From Beverwykella pulmonaria (Eukaryota; Ascomycota; Dothideomycetes; Pleosporales; Melanommataceae), in assembly GCA_001599595.1 (NCBI GenBank), contig BCHH01000001.1, forward strand, positions 186,001 through 250,000: 64,000 nucleotides of DNA, written 5' to 3'. The notes under the pieces are model-generated. The model made no database searches, had not been told where the DNA came from, and worked only from the letters and a program-made list of their open reading frames with translations. Positions 1 to 11,688 of this stretch are shown piece after piece. The position numbers and the translations under genes are program-made. Each line of letters begins with the position of its first letter. Positions within the stretch are counted from its first letter, which is position 1.

Positions 1-1221
1 TGTGTATTTCATACCGATCAAACCTCTTCGTGCTTACCACGGGATCCGTCTGAGACCGCACGAGGTTGTTTTCCTTGGTGAACTGAAGCCGACTGAAGGG
101 GTTTCGTCTGACTCCCAAGGGTAGCTTTGCTGGGGGTGGAGGATTGGCAACTGCTGGAGGAGGACCCTCTTCCTCGGGTTCCTCATAGATTTGGTCATCA
201 GGGTTTTTGAAGAGGCTTCCGCTGGCCTTCCTGCGTGCACTGCTGCTTCGCCTCTGGTTCTTCGCGTCGGCTGGGTTTGATGACTTCCTCTGTTGGCCAG
301 CAGGAAATTCTGAGCCGGCACCATGTTCGAAGTTTTCTTTCGTCGGGGATGGGCCAAAGTCTGCATTTGCTGTTACCGACGATCCACTAGCGGTCCGACG
401 GCCCTGCAGACTACTGCTCCTGCTCCCGCCCGTGGAGCTGCCCATCGAGTTCCGCTTCTTCAACTTGGACTGCGAACGTTGTAGATCTTGTTCACCCCGA
501 CCTAGACTGCGACTTCTCTGGCTGCTTCCTGTTCCCTCTGTTGTAGGATATGGGTATGGTGCGTCTGGGCTGGCGCCAGGGGCATTCGGATTGCGGTGCT
601 TCCAGACAAGCTCAGCAGCTTCATCTCGCGCAGCCGTATAAAGCCCCTCCTCTTCCTTGAGCGCCAACTCCTCCATGGCAATTCTCACAGCTCTCGCTTC
701 CTCGCGCTCCACCTGACGCTGCGGGTTCTCGCGATACGTGACGCTAGATGTTCGTTCGCGGACCATTGACGATGTTGACATGTTTCGGCCTCGCGGTGGT
801 TGTACGAGCGGTCGACCTGCGCTTCCCGAAAGTATCTCGTCTATGCTCCTATCGGACGTAGTTCTTCGGTGTGATATGGACTCGGGCGCGGGGGCGGGTG
901 TAGGAGCGGGTTGCGGCGGAGCGTCGACGTCAACGCCAGCGTCCTTGAAGGTAGGATGGGAGAATGGAGATACGGCTGGCGAGTTGACGAACTTGGCAGA
1001 AGCTCTGCTCGACCATGTATTAAAGTGTGCTGGTGGAGGACGCGAGCCGGTGGGACGAGCGGGACGGTTGCTGCGCAGATCTTGTAGATAGTTTGCTATC
1101 GCCCAATTGTCAGCAACTCGACCAGAAATGCGATGCTTCAGGCTCCCGTACTCATCTGCCCCGGTGTCATGAAGACTGGAGCGGGTGACGCAGCACCCTC
1201 TCTTTCCTTGGGCTTGTGCAT
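1..1221 (-). CDS. N-terminal part of a probable LIM-domain (paxillin-like) protein, cut by the window edge
   Basis: Seen: exon 1 is 1221-1152 and starts with ATG (MHKPKEREG), with an in-frame stop upstream. A 56-nt intron has a GTACGG donor, a TGCTGAC branch site and a GATAG acceptor. Exon 2 begins at 1095 and stays open to base 1, so the C-terminus lies outside the window. The joined start reads FMTPGQM-TNYLQDLRSNRP, followed by a Pro/Ser/Arg-rich low-complexity region, an acidic helix (AMEELALKEEEGLYTAARDE) and RNPFSRLQFTKENNLVRSQ near the edge. From memory of the family (inference), an N-terminal YLxxLRxNRPxRP motif and a long disordered segment precede the LIM domains of fungal paxillin-like proteins, which act at the cell cortex and cytokinetic ring. 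No LIM zinc finger is visible here, so the name is tentative, but coding status is clear from frame length and the exon join. Confidence 0.62.
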
Positions 1222-1892
1222 CGGATTGCGAGTATTAATGGGCTTTGTTTACTCCGCTGTAAATGTTAGGCACACGAGCGGTATTGTTTAGTTCACAAAG
1301 GCTATTGCAAGTGCAAGTATCTTAGGGAAATGGGAAAACGTGGCGGGATTCAATTACAGTTCAGGTTTTGAGGTGTTGTCGTGGTTGATGAGCTGGCGAA
1401 GCGACTCGAATCAGTAGGTTTCTATGGTGACCAGCGCTCTGGATGCCCCCCTGTAAAGCTGTCTAGCCTCAAGTTTCACTACACATCATCACTGATGAAA
1501 TATTTTTAGTATTGATGCCTCTATAGTCACATTGCTCTATTTCTTCATACTGTACTCGCTGGTCTCAAATCCTAACTTTGTATCATATGGAAAGACGATC
1601 TGCCTCAAAATGCATTGTGGTATACATGAGCGGTGTGACATCGTCCTTAGCTGCGCCGACTGCCAACCTGTCCTGCAGTACGTACTATCTCCCAATGGAG
1701 ATACCGGGTCTATCCGGGACACCAGGCTAAAATGGAACTCTTACAAAGAGCTAGCAAATACATGAACATCGAATGACACCAACTCGCCGAGAGGGGAGCG
1801 GCAAGAGCAGATCACAGACAACGAAAGTGGGTATCCTTTTCCATGACATGACCGTCTTCCCCCGAAACAAGATACGCCTTTAATGAAACTGC
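1222..1892. other. Intergenic, nothing recognised
   Basis: This 670-base spacer lies between two minus-strand genes. It must contain the promoter of the LIM-type gene and the 3' UTR of neither gene beyond a short tail of the C6 regulator. The short open frames at 1532-1765 (+) and 1537-1722 (-) overlap each other and show no domain or compositional sign of coding. Confidence 0.5.
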
Positions 1893-4851
1893 TTACCGAC
1901 CGTCGAAAGTATGTCGTTCAGCGCCGTGTGGAGGGCCTACTGCGTCCCATCCCAGGTTGATGCTTTCTAACATCTGGTTCCAGCTGCCTTCAGACATGGG
2001 TGGCAGTTCCGCGCCAGCACCCAGTGCAGCCATGTCCCAATCCTGAGTTATTATGAAGCCGTTGCCTATGGAATCCCCTGTCGTCGGCACGCCCGGATGG
2101 CTAAACATATTCGCAGCGAATATGTCGTCCGTTGTTGTAAAGAAGTTCGCGTTCGGGTGGGTTGTCGTGGTGTGAGGCAGAGGGATTTGGCTCGACATAT
2201 TCTTTGGCGAGGCCCGATACTGCAAAGGATCTTGTGGTTGTTGTGCGGGAGAATATGACGTGTGCGAGGTCGAGCCACCCCTAGATTGTGATTGTGAATT
2301 CGTCGTTGCAGGACTTGGCTGATCAATAGTTCCATCTGGGGAAGTGTCCATTTCGCTGTCCTCGCTCAGATTGAAGCTTGCAGCACGTGCTCCAATTCCC
2401 CCAGGAGCGTATCTACTTGGATCGGCGGATTTGTCTCTGGAAGGAAGCTGCATGTGGTTGCCTGCTTGAGGAGAAATAAAATTTGGGGCAGTAGGTGTGA
2501 TCTGAGGATTCGAGACGTTGAATTGAGGCCCCGGGGTGTTGCTGGTATATTGCGTGGCGGAATTTTGCGCGACCGGGCCGGGGTTTCCAAACTGATTGAT
2601 GGGAGCGGTAGCGGACTGGGTTTCGCGGATCTCGAAGATGGGGCTGCATTGCACGTTATCAGCAAGAGTAGCGGCAGTCTAGAGAGGCACATGTTAGCAT
2701 AAGAAACAGGGAAATGCTTACTCGACGTGACTATTATCAACCTGCGAGTTTTGCAAGTTCAGGTGCTGCAGATGGCTGCTTACCTGTGCACTTGTGTTTG
2801 CATTTAGCGGCGCATAGTTCTTCTGTTGAAGACCCAATACACCAGCGCTTTCGAGATCGAGATCGAGCTGAACCAAGAAGGATTCAGTCAGTGGATTCTT
2901 TCGGCGGAGAGCCTGCATAGCTTGCAGGAGAAATTGAAGTGACGAATTCATCTGCTGATCCTTCGGCCGGGTTTTGAGGTATTGGACAAATACACGTGCC
3001 GCAACATATACGCAGAACGATATAAAAGGATTCATCTACTCCACATTAGTGTTATCCTTATAGTGATTCGTGTTTAGGATCTTACCGCGGCCAGGTCCAT
3101 GTGGCTGATCATTCTCATGACCGAAGCAATTTCCGCAGCTGCCGTCACGCATCGAATCTTGCTCTCATTCGTGACACTCACAGGCAAGCGATGCTTGTCG
3201 GCTTTGAAGATTGCGGCCTGATGAAGACATATGGCTGAAGTGTGTATACTCATGTTCATGAATATAACGTTTGGATCTGGGAGGCCTGATGGCAATCGCA
3301 AGGAGTCTGGTAGGCTTAGTGAGGTATTGAGGAGAATCGTCTCGATGCCACGATGGCGCGTCCAAAATCCGCCGTTCAGATTGTTGTCTTGATCGTCCGT
3401 CCCAGGTCGATGGAGATGAAGGAGGTTGCGACCGAAGAGCGCCGCCGTTAAGACAATCCCGCCAAACGGTTGGAGATTAGATGCTCCATTTGTACCCATT
3501 GCTTGTTCCAAAGACCCGGTAGGCATGGGCTTGCTCTTCTCGAATGCTTCGTCGCTGGATGGAAGATTTGTCAAGATCTACACCATGATTAGCGTCTGGT
3601 GCAAATACTGGATGAGATCAATACTCACATCGCGTTCGTCGATGGTCATGGGCCACCCGGTCCCGATACTGGCATATCGATCGATGCAGAATGCCATCCA
3701 GAAGGTTCTTCTTCTCTCCTCTCGCTCTGTCCAATCTTTGGGAGGAGGAAGACACTGCTTCACGTCTAGACCAGCCCCGTCCAGTCGATGAAGCTGCATC
3801 ATTTGAACCAGTCGTGTTGCTCGCCCCGAAGAAAGCCAGGCTCTGGGAAAGTACATCTGCTTGAATTCGTAGGTCGACATCAAGATCCATGTTTGACAGT
3901 GCCCAATAGTAATTGTGCCTTCGCCATGCCCTTTCAGTTCGTCCATCTGAGCGTACTTCCGCGCACGTTGATAGAAGTGCTCTTGTAGACCGTCGTACTT
4001 GTCGGTGACGGAAGCGGCCAAGGTCCACATTGCGTAGCGCAGACACACGGATGGTCGCATATGCGGTGCTAGGTTCATCGCAGCCATGAAGCGGGGTCTG
4101 TGGATTATTGGAAGAGAGGGATGGATCTTGGTGAAATAGAGTTGGTAGCTATTTCGCATGTCAGTAGAGAGCGCGGCTTCACGCCCTACACCTTGCCACT
4201 CACAGATCATCCATCACATCTTGAGGTGGTAGGGGTTCGTCCAAACCCAATCCTATCATTTCCCACGGAAAGTCACCCTCTCCAGAGTGCGCATTGCTGG
4301 TCGCTTGGAATGCATCGGGAGCTGGCGATATGGATTCTGGGAATGTCACCGGGGCCTTCTCAGCGCCGCCTAGGTAGTCGCCTCCAGGTCGCACCTGCTG
4401 TAATGTGCTAGCAACGTATGCAGACGTCGGGTCTTGGCGCGGTGTGTCTTTGCTGTGGTCTGTCGAGTCCTGGCTTTTGAGGAGCGTCTCCACTTGCTCT
4501 GTACATGAATCTTGTCAGAATGCTGTCGCTTGAATTTGTGATCCCGGACGTACGCAGTCGAGCCTCCAAAAGCTTCACATAACCCCGCTTGGGTCCGCTC
4601 TTCTTGCGCACCTCGTCGTAGGCGCAGTCATGGGCCAGCCGTTTGCATGTCCCGCACGTAGGCCTGGCGCCGTCGCATCGCAGTTTCCTTTTCCGACACA
4701 ACACGCAGGCGATCCGCTTTGGCTGTTTCGCTGCATCGTCCTTTGATCCTTCCTGGCTGTTGGGGGAGGGTCTAGCATCGTTCGAATCCGCCTGCTGCGA
4801 CAGGTCATTGAAGAAGCTCTCGTCCGGCGACTCGGAGCCTGCTGAAGGCAT
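1893..4851 (-). CDS. Zn(II)2Cys6 transcription factor with fungal-specific middle domain
   Basis: Seen: six exons (4851-4554, 4498-4204, 4148-3629, 3577-3086, 3035-2784, 2678-1893) join in phase to about 880 aa. Residues 49-76 hold the six zinc cysteines with spacing CX2CX6CX6CX2CX6C, followed by the basic linker KKSGPKRGYVK. A short coiled coil (LLEARLQQVETLLKSQ) is created exactly by the first splice, which supports that join. The middle part contains FPWEMIGLGL, PLPPQDVMDDLYQLYFTKIHPS, then FRKxxWMAF-type and GTGWPM blocks typical of the Fungal_trans domain. The C-terminus is a long Pro/Ser/Gln/Asn-rich tail, a plausible activation region. Known: such proteins bind CGG-containing sites as dimers in the nucleus. 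Target genes cannot be told; no metabolic cluster surrounds it. The exon 5 end is a choice: GTAAGC at 2783 fits best in phase, with GTTGAT (2734 region) as the alternative. Confidence 0.93.
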
Positions 4852-5751
4852 GTTCGAGGTGTATTACGGCGATCGTGGGCTTGAAGCAGGTTACGGCGCT
4901 GCCCAGCTGTCTATGGAGGCGCCCCACGTAAGCAATCGGGGGTGCGGGCAGTCTGAACACGTCTCAACCACAGCAGGCAGGCACTTTTAGGGCTCTTGAT
5001 ACGAGCGTGGATTGCGTATTCGTCGTAGGTTTTGCGGACGCGGAAGTGATGATGAAAGAAAATAGGGCGTTATGCGACAGTGCCAGAATCAGGCATCCAC
5101 ATCATTCAAGGTTAGGTTACGATAATATGGCGTTGGACATGGCTAGTTAGGGCCAGGTCGGGGCTAGAAGATGCACGCGTCAAAGAGTGTGTTCTGCTCA
5201 TCGTTGGAGCATGTGGGATGGCGCATAGGGCTGCGCCCTTGTCCAGACAGTCGTTGGTGCGCCTGTCGGGACCGCCGCACAAAATCGGGCGGCCTTTCCG
5301 AAGCGTCGGGATAGTCAGTTCAGCTCTAGGGCCAAGAAGCCAATTTTGAACAATGGCAAGCATCCATTAATTAAAACACAACCCACTGCAGCAGCCGGAG
5401 CTGAAGACTGCCGTATTTTCACTCCATCACGCTCAAATGTCACAAATTGGTGGGTTGGTTCAAAGGATGTGGCGTCGATATCAGTTGCCAGAAATAGCAA
5501 TATTTGCGAGTTAGCCCTCGTATATCTAGGCCGAAGATCGCAAAGTGTTAACATCATTTCTGGTTGGACATCGAGAACTATTTTGAGAGGTTGCACATCA
5601 CGAGGTTTGAATGGTATGAAGGGACTTGGAGAGTATCCGTGAACACCCCCGATACATTGTGGTTCCCCAGGGCCGCAGCGACTGGCGCAAACCATGCATT
5701 GCGGTATATGATACAGATCGGATAAGACAGATGCGTTGATAATAGACGAGG
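4852..5751. other. Promoter region of the C6 regulator and 3' flank of uL2m
   Basis: This 900-base non-coding stretch lies between two minus-strand genes. The open frame at 5315-5929 (-) is mostly the third exon and second intron of uL2m read in the wrong frame. No tRNA, repeat or further gene was recognised. Confidence 0.5.
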
Positions 5752-6990
5752 TCATTTCGGTCTGCGTTTGCCTTGGTTTCTCGGGCGGTCTTGGACAAGG
5801 AATGTGTGCTTGTTCCTCTTCTTTCGTGTTTTGTAGCCTCCTTTCGCCTGTACAGACGTCATTCAGATGCCCCTGAAAACAATAGTATTCTTTACTTACT
5901 GGTGTACCCCAAGGACTCACAGGGTGCACATTACCCTTTGATTTACCTCGACCACCACCGTGTGGATGGTCAGCTGTGAAGGGTTAGTCTTGCGCTTTGT
6001 GAAGAAGTATCAGCGGTCAAAATTCAGGTACGTACCCGCGTTCATAGCAACACCACGAACTTCTGGCCGTTTCCCAAGCCAGCGGGCGCGTCCAGCTTTG
6101 CCGAGTTGCGCGAAATGATTCTGAGGATTGCTAGCAACTCCGATAGTGCAACAAGCATTGGGGCTAATCTTTCGAATCTCGCCGCTCTGCAGACGAATTA
6201 TAACGCTCGCGATTTCTACCCCTTTGACCTTTTGAACTTCTTCCTTGTTGACAACAATGGCGTATGTGCCCGCACTGCGACAAAAGACTCCACCGCCAGT
6301 GGTTTTGGAGCCCACATTGTAGACTGAAGTCCCCAATGGCACCATCTGAATTGGGAGGCAGTTTCCTCGAGATGCAGTCTTCGCAGCGAGCATGCCCGGA
6401 TCAATGACTCCACCCATACTGTCCATCAGATCTTTTGGAATACCTGTTCGGTAGCTCTGAATCTCGTCTCCTTCCCTCATGCCATCTGCAGCCACAATGT
6501 ACGATTTCTCGCCAGTCTCGACACGGGTGATGAGCGCCAGATGAGCGCTGCGGTTCGGATCGTACTCTATCCTGTCCACTATATGCTTCCCGGGCAGGTA
6601 CCGCTTATAGTCCACAATTCTAATCCTCCTCTTGTGGCCGCCTCCTCGATGCCGAACCGTCACGCGTCCACTGTTGTTGCGGCCGCCTAGATGCTGCCCC
6701 TTCTTTGCGATGGTGAGCTTTAGAAGGGGCCGCCCCTTCCAGAGGTGGTCATTGACTGGCCGCTTAAGATGTCGTAAACCAGGCGTCCGAGGCTTATACG
6801 TCCGCAGGGGGATGAATTGGTCTTTTCGAGAGCGCTGTGCATGTGTGATGGCGGCGTCAACGCCTGGTGGGAGCTCGATGGAGGGAGGTGGGGGTGCTTG
6901 TTGCGTGGTGGTGGTGGCATAGCTGCGGGCGGACAACAGAGCCCGCCCCAGGCGAGAGGGCCGAAACTGGCATATCCGGGGCTGCAGCAT
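5752..6990 (-). CDS. RML2: Mitochondrial large-subunit ribosomal protein uL2m
   Basis: Three exons (6990-6036, 5973-5900, 5847-5752) give 374 aa. The first open frame alone would end early at 6010. The donor GTACGT at 6035, the acceptor ending at 5974, a second donor GTAAGT at 5899 and the acceptor ending at 5848 restore the conserved L2 C-terminus, including DHPHGGGRGKSKG and AKGGYKTRKKRNKHTF. The His in that loop belongs to the region of bacterial L2 close to the peptidyl-transferase centre. The N-terminus (MLQPRICQFRPSRLGRALLSARSYA) is Arg/Ser/Ala-rich without acids, like a mitochondrial presequence. Known role: 54S mitoribosome assembly and peptide-bond formation in the matrix. The start Met gives this presequence and is the first in frame. 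Confidence 0.97.
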
Positions 6991-7918
6991 GTCTTACTGA
7001 GGCGTGATGGGAGCCATTGAGTGGTTTGTGAAGATGCGGGGCGAGAATGGGCAGCTCGTCGTTGACGTGCCGTTGGCAACAGGCGTCACAAATTCTCAGG
7101 CTTCGGATGCACCCTGGAGAGGCTAGTACCGACACAGACTAGTCCGCCAAGGTGGTTGGGTGCGGTTGCCAGGTCGCGCCTTCCCGACGTGCCCACGGTT
7201 CCATCACGACAAGACACTCCTTCGCGCCTCCACTGCACTGCACTGCACTCTTTGCACCCTCCTTTCCTTTCTGCAACAAAATACCACAGCGTGTCTACAC
7301 TACCGCACCACCTCACGCCTCCCACCGGCATCTCATACGCGTCGAATATCCGTGGTAAGTGTTGTGCGCGCCTTTCTTCACTCGACGCTCCTCGGGGGTC
7401 CGTGCCTGCTTCTTGGTCGCGCGAAGTTGGCGCAAGGCGCTTGATGACTAAGGAGCCAAACCGCACCAAAACAAACCCGCCTTCTGCATCCACTTCAATC
7501 AACAACCACCTTGGTGCATCACTCGACTCCCTCCTCTCACACTTTCCTGTGCTCACTGGAGCTGGACTTCTTTCCTGTCCCCTTCGCTGAACACCGCTCT
7601 TCGTCTCTGAGGGGTTTGTCTCATTTTCCCACGTCACCATCGCTACCGCATCCCATTAGACCGTGTTCTGCTTCTTCAACACTCGCCAGCATCTTCCCCA
7701 GTCTGTCGAACAGACGCCTGCATCATTGCCAGTGTATACTGTGCTTCTCTACTGTCAGCGCCCGCCTGCTACACGTTTTCACACGCGCCATTGGACTTGA
7801 CTGACGACTCTGAACAGTGCATCATAACAACACTTGTATACAACATCACATCTTAATACATACTCGAACCTCCTGGATACGACAATAGCTTTGCACAGTA
7901 TAAGTACTATTGCCTGCA
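6991..7918. other. Divergent upstream region shared by uL2m and cyclin B
   Basis: This 928-base spacer separates two divergently transcribed genes. The half nearer the cyclin (about 7190-7900) is rich in C and T on the plus strand (CTCC, TTCC and CACC runs), as is common in long fungal 5' UTRs. Several short open frames on both strands overlap and look accidental. Confidence 0.55.
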
Positions 7919-9621
7919 ATGCCTGTCGCTGTATGTTGGCCCCTCTTGCCGCGTCTCATGCCGTCCTCACTCAACGAGGTGGATGGGGCACGGGTTCGTC
8001 GACCACAACCCCTGTCTAACATGTTTATATAGGCCCGTTCTCTTAGGCATAGGGCCGTCACCAACGAGAATGATGAGAATGCCGGTACGCAACGTCTGAC
8101 ACGCGCGAAGACGGCGGCATTGAGCTCTACCGATGCCTCGGACGTTCCCAAGAAGACTCTCCAGACGAAGAAGTCAACTGCCAACCTCGGCACCAACGGT
8201 ACTACACGAAAGCGCGCCGCCCTTGGAGATGTCAGCAATGTTACGAAGGCGGAGCTGGGTGCAACCGGCAAGGACGGCAAAAAGCCACTGGCAACCAAGG
8301 GTGGACAGGTATCCAAGGCCGCACATCCCACCAAGGTTCAGAAGCCATCGCGGGTGAACTCGACGCGCTCAGTGCTCGGCCCCAAGGAGAAGAACACCAA
8401 CTCGTTGGACAACAAGCGTCCGGCATCCGGCTCCGGCATCCCAGGACACGCGTCGAAGAAGCGCAACTTGTCTGCGAATAGCTCCAAGTCGCTAAAGGAA
8501 GAAGTTACGGAAGAGCTGGAGAACATTGCTCCGCCACCAGCCAAAGCGAATGTCTTAGTGGAGGTCGAGAACACGAAAGCTGCTGGAGCCAAGCATCAGA
8601 GCACCAAAGCTCCAGTCGAAATCTTCCCTGACGAAGTCGAGGAGCCTATTACTGGCGAGACAGTCCCTGATCTCGATAAGGAGGATGTCGATGACCCGCT
8701 AATGGTTTCGGAATATGTCGTGGAGATTTTTGAATACCTAAAGGAATTGGAGATTACCACCATGGCCAACCCAGATTACATGGAGAACCAGAGCGAGCTG
8801 GAATGGAAGATGCGCGGCATCCTCGTCGACTGGTTACTCGAGGTCCACACTCGATTCCGCCTCCTACCCGAGACCCTTTTTCTCGCGGTCAACATCATCG
8901 ACCGCTTCCTCTCCGCAAAAATCGTGCAGCTCGATCGCCTGCAGCTCGTCGGTGTCACTGCCATGTTCATCGCGTCCAAGTACGAGGAGGTTCTTTCACC
9001 GCACGTTCAGAACTTCCGGCACGTCGCCGACGATGGTTTTACCGAGGAGGAAATCCTGAGCGCTGAGCGTTTCGTCCTTGCCGCCCTCAATTATGATCTC
9101 AGCTACCCCAACCCCATGAATTTCCTCCGTCGGATATCGAAGGCCGACAACTACGACATTCAGACGCGTACGCTGGGCAAGTATCTGCTCGAGATCAGCT
9201 GCCTGGATCACCGTTTCATTGGACACCCTCCTAGCCAGGTCGCTGCTGCATCCATGTACTTGGCTCGGTTAGTATTGGAGCGTGGTGAATGGGTAAGTTG
9301 ATTACATTCTATATAACTACTCCACATGCTAATTGCATTAGGATGCCACTATCGCTCACTACGCCGGCTACAGCGAAGAGGAGATCCAACCTGTCCTCCA
9401 GCTGATGATTGACTATCTCTCTGGCCCTGTTGTGCACGAAGCATTCTTCAAGAAATATGCTAGCAAGAAGTTCCTAAAGGGTAAGCGTCAGGACACATAG
9501 TACTCCTGTTCTCTGCTAACACTATCCAGCATCAATTGTCCTCCGTCGCTGGGCTAAGGAATACGTGGTTCAGTATGGTAATGTTCTGCAAGAGACATCT
9601 ACCACGAAGCCACAGAAATAA
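7919..9621 (+). CDS. nimE: G2/M B-type cyclin
   Basis: Four exons (7919-7930, 8033-9292, 9342-9480, 9530-9621) give 500 aa. The first exon codes only for MPVA. A GTATGT donor, a TCTAAC branch site and an ATATAG acceptor join it in phase to ARSLRHRAV. A canonical destruction box, RAALGDVSN, sits at residues 65-73, the degron used by the anaphase-promoting complex. The cyclin box begins near MRGILVDWLLEVH (from residue 264) and contains FLAVNIIDRFLS and IASKYEEVLSPH. The last exons supply the C-terminal cyclin fold (HYAGYSEEEIQPVLQLM). Known: B cyclins activate the Cdc2/Cdk1 kinase for mitotic entry and are destroyed at anaphase. Length and domain order match Aspergillus NimE and yeast Clb proteins. 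Without the tiny first exon, no ATG precedes the D-box. Confidence 0.96.
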
Positions 9622-10503
9622 GCCAAATTTAAGAGCAAAGTTTTTTTCGGTTAGGCATCGCCGGCTCTAAGTTCGACATTCACCATTCCTGTCGCCCTCG
9701 CCACAACCCACTCGATGTCTGTATATTTTGGAACGCGCGATCTCAATTGCAGCGTTCCAATTGCATCCCATCATCACGTATTCGTGTTTGCATTTTGGCT
9801 CTATTACCTCGGACGGCGTTAATAAAATGGGTGCAATTGGTTATCGAGGGCTTGATGTTTCTTGCACTTTTTGTGATTCCTAGCTGATAGGATGGAGTTG
9901 GGGGCGTCTTCAACATTCGCGGTGACATATGGAGCTCCTCCTTTCTTCCTTATCTTCCTTTCTGAGACGGCTCTGGATACTCACTCATAGTGCTACGACG
10001 TATACCACAAAAGTAACTTCGACGTCTATTGCCTGGGGGTTGTGATGGGTTACGGTAGCCGTTGTTGGGCTAGGTGTATGAGTAGCGTGGGGGATGGTGC
10101 GTTGCAATAAGAGCCGTCTATGAGCCATGTCTCGTTTAATGATTTCCTGTGAGCGTCGACTTCTCTGTTTTATATCATTTGAGCGAATTACGAAAACGAT
10201 CCAGTCTTGCTATACAGGAAATGAGGAATTTTTGTACTACGTGCTATCACCGCTGAAAGAAATAATACGTCTCTTAAGTCGACGTAACATGATAAAGTGC
10301 GAGCTCGAGCCATCAAGCCTCGCATTGTTTGACCTCGATTTGAAAAGTAAACAAACACCACCTTCGGCCAAGAAGGTGAACCTCGGCTCCCACAAGATCG
10401 AGCTAACCATATCAAGAAGTGACATATCTCAGCGTGACCTCTAAAAGCTCCCTTCTCATTCCTCAGCTACCCATTTCTTTCCCATCGTCCACATGACCCG
10501 ACT
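9622..10503. other. 3' UTR of cyclin B and promoter of the HIT gene, nothing else recognised
   Basis: This 880-base spacer lies between two plus-strand genes. The open frames at 10127-10444 (+) and 10188-10415 (-) overlap and lack domains. Confidence 0.5.
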
Positions 10504-11463
10504 ATGAACGAACTTGACCTACATTACCCGCCCGAAAGCTGCCCGTTCTGCACCATCGCCGCCGCATACCCAGCACCCACTTTTCCGTTATGGTCTTCTA
10601 AATCCCACCCCTCTTCTTTATTATCGTGTGTACCGGCAGAGATCGAGTGTGAGCCTGAGAAGACTAGTCCTAGTGCGTTTGTGGTTCTCGCGAGTGAGGA
10701 TGTGGTCGCCTTTTTGGACATCTCACCTATGACGGGGGGACATTTGCTCGTTGCTAGCCGGGAGCATAGGATTAAAGTAGAAGATTTGGGAAGTAAGGAG
10801 GGGGGAAGTATAGGTATGTGGGGAATGAGTTGTTGGGGAGAAGGAGGAGAGAAAGGAGAGATGGAGTTTGAGATTGGGCTGATTTGTGTGTTAGGGTTTT
10901 GGTTGCCGGTGCTGGCGAGGGTGGTGAGGAAGGTTACCGGGGTGAGTGATTATAATATTGTGCAGAATAATGGTATGTTTTTTTTTTTTCTGTTTTTCTC
11001 TTGTGTTCAATGCTAATGGTTTGGGGGAAGAGGGAGTCGCTTTTACTCCTTTGAGCACCTCTTGCTTCTACCATACCTTTATTTCATGCCCTTGGTCGCG
11101 TTAGTGTGGATGGTATTCAATATACCATATTATTACACCCCTGTTCATTCTTTCCCTCTTTTTTTTTTCTTTTTCCAATCATTACGCTTCCAGTCACAAA
11201 ATCTCACTCTTCACACCGTCCGGTTCTTCACTAACCCAATCATAGGAGCAAGAGCCGCCCAAGTTGTTCCACACGTGCACTTCCACATCATACCGCGGCC
11301 CGCATCGATGCCGCAGATCAAGAGCAAGAGTTGGACCATGTTTGGCCGGGGTCAAAGAGAAGAGCTTGATGATGATGAGGGTGCGAGATTAGCGGGGGAA
11401 ATGAGGAGAGTGCTCAGGGAGGAAATGAGGAAGATGAATAGCGGAAGTGGATTGAAACTGTGA
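10504..11463 (+). CDS. HIT-family nucleotide hydrolase/transferase
   Basis: Three exons (10504-10813, 10895-10972, 11246-11463) give 201 aa. Removing the 81-nt first intron (GTATGT donor, TTAG acceptor) replaces a Gly/Trp-rich low-quality segment by the normal HIT sequence SIGFWLPVLARVV. The 273-nt second intron has two long poly-T runs (10978-10990, 11158-11169) and joins VQNNG to ARAAQVVPHVHFHIIPRP. HVHFHII is the histidine triad, whose middle His is the nucleophile that attacks the alpha-phosphate of the nucleotide. CPFC at the N-terminus resembles the zinc-binding knuckle of HINT/HIT proteins. The substrate (AMP-lysine, Ap3A or Ap4A) cannot be decided from the motif. The poly-T tracts make the second intron unusually pyrimidine-rich. 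Confidence 0.93.
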
Positions 11464-11688
11464 AGTGTTGAGGGTGAGAAAACGATGGGGCTGCTCGGTA
11501 GATAGAGAGGATAGAGGAGGATGTGTTTTTGTCATTATCAACCAAATAGCCTGGAGTTGAGCTTGGGCCGGTCTGGGAAAGTACTGAAGTGTACCGAAGG
11601 GTTTGAAGTACTCGAATTGTTGTTGATACATGTACGATACATGAACATAATGCTGAAGATTGATATACACCTCCTGCCATGCCTGTTT

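Noticed and set aside
5315..5929. 204-codon minus frame as a separate gene
   Set aside because: It covers the second intron and third exon of uL2m in a wrong frame. The correct frame gives the conserved ribosomal C-terminus.
7086..7640. 184-codon minus frame upstream of cyclin B
   Set aside because: It overlaps three plus-strand frames in a C/T-rich leader and has no domain.
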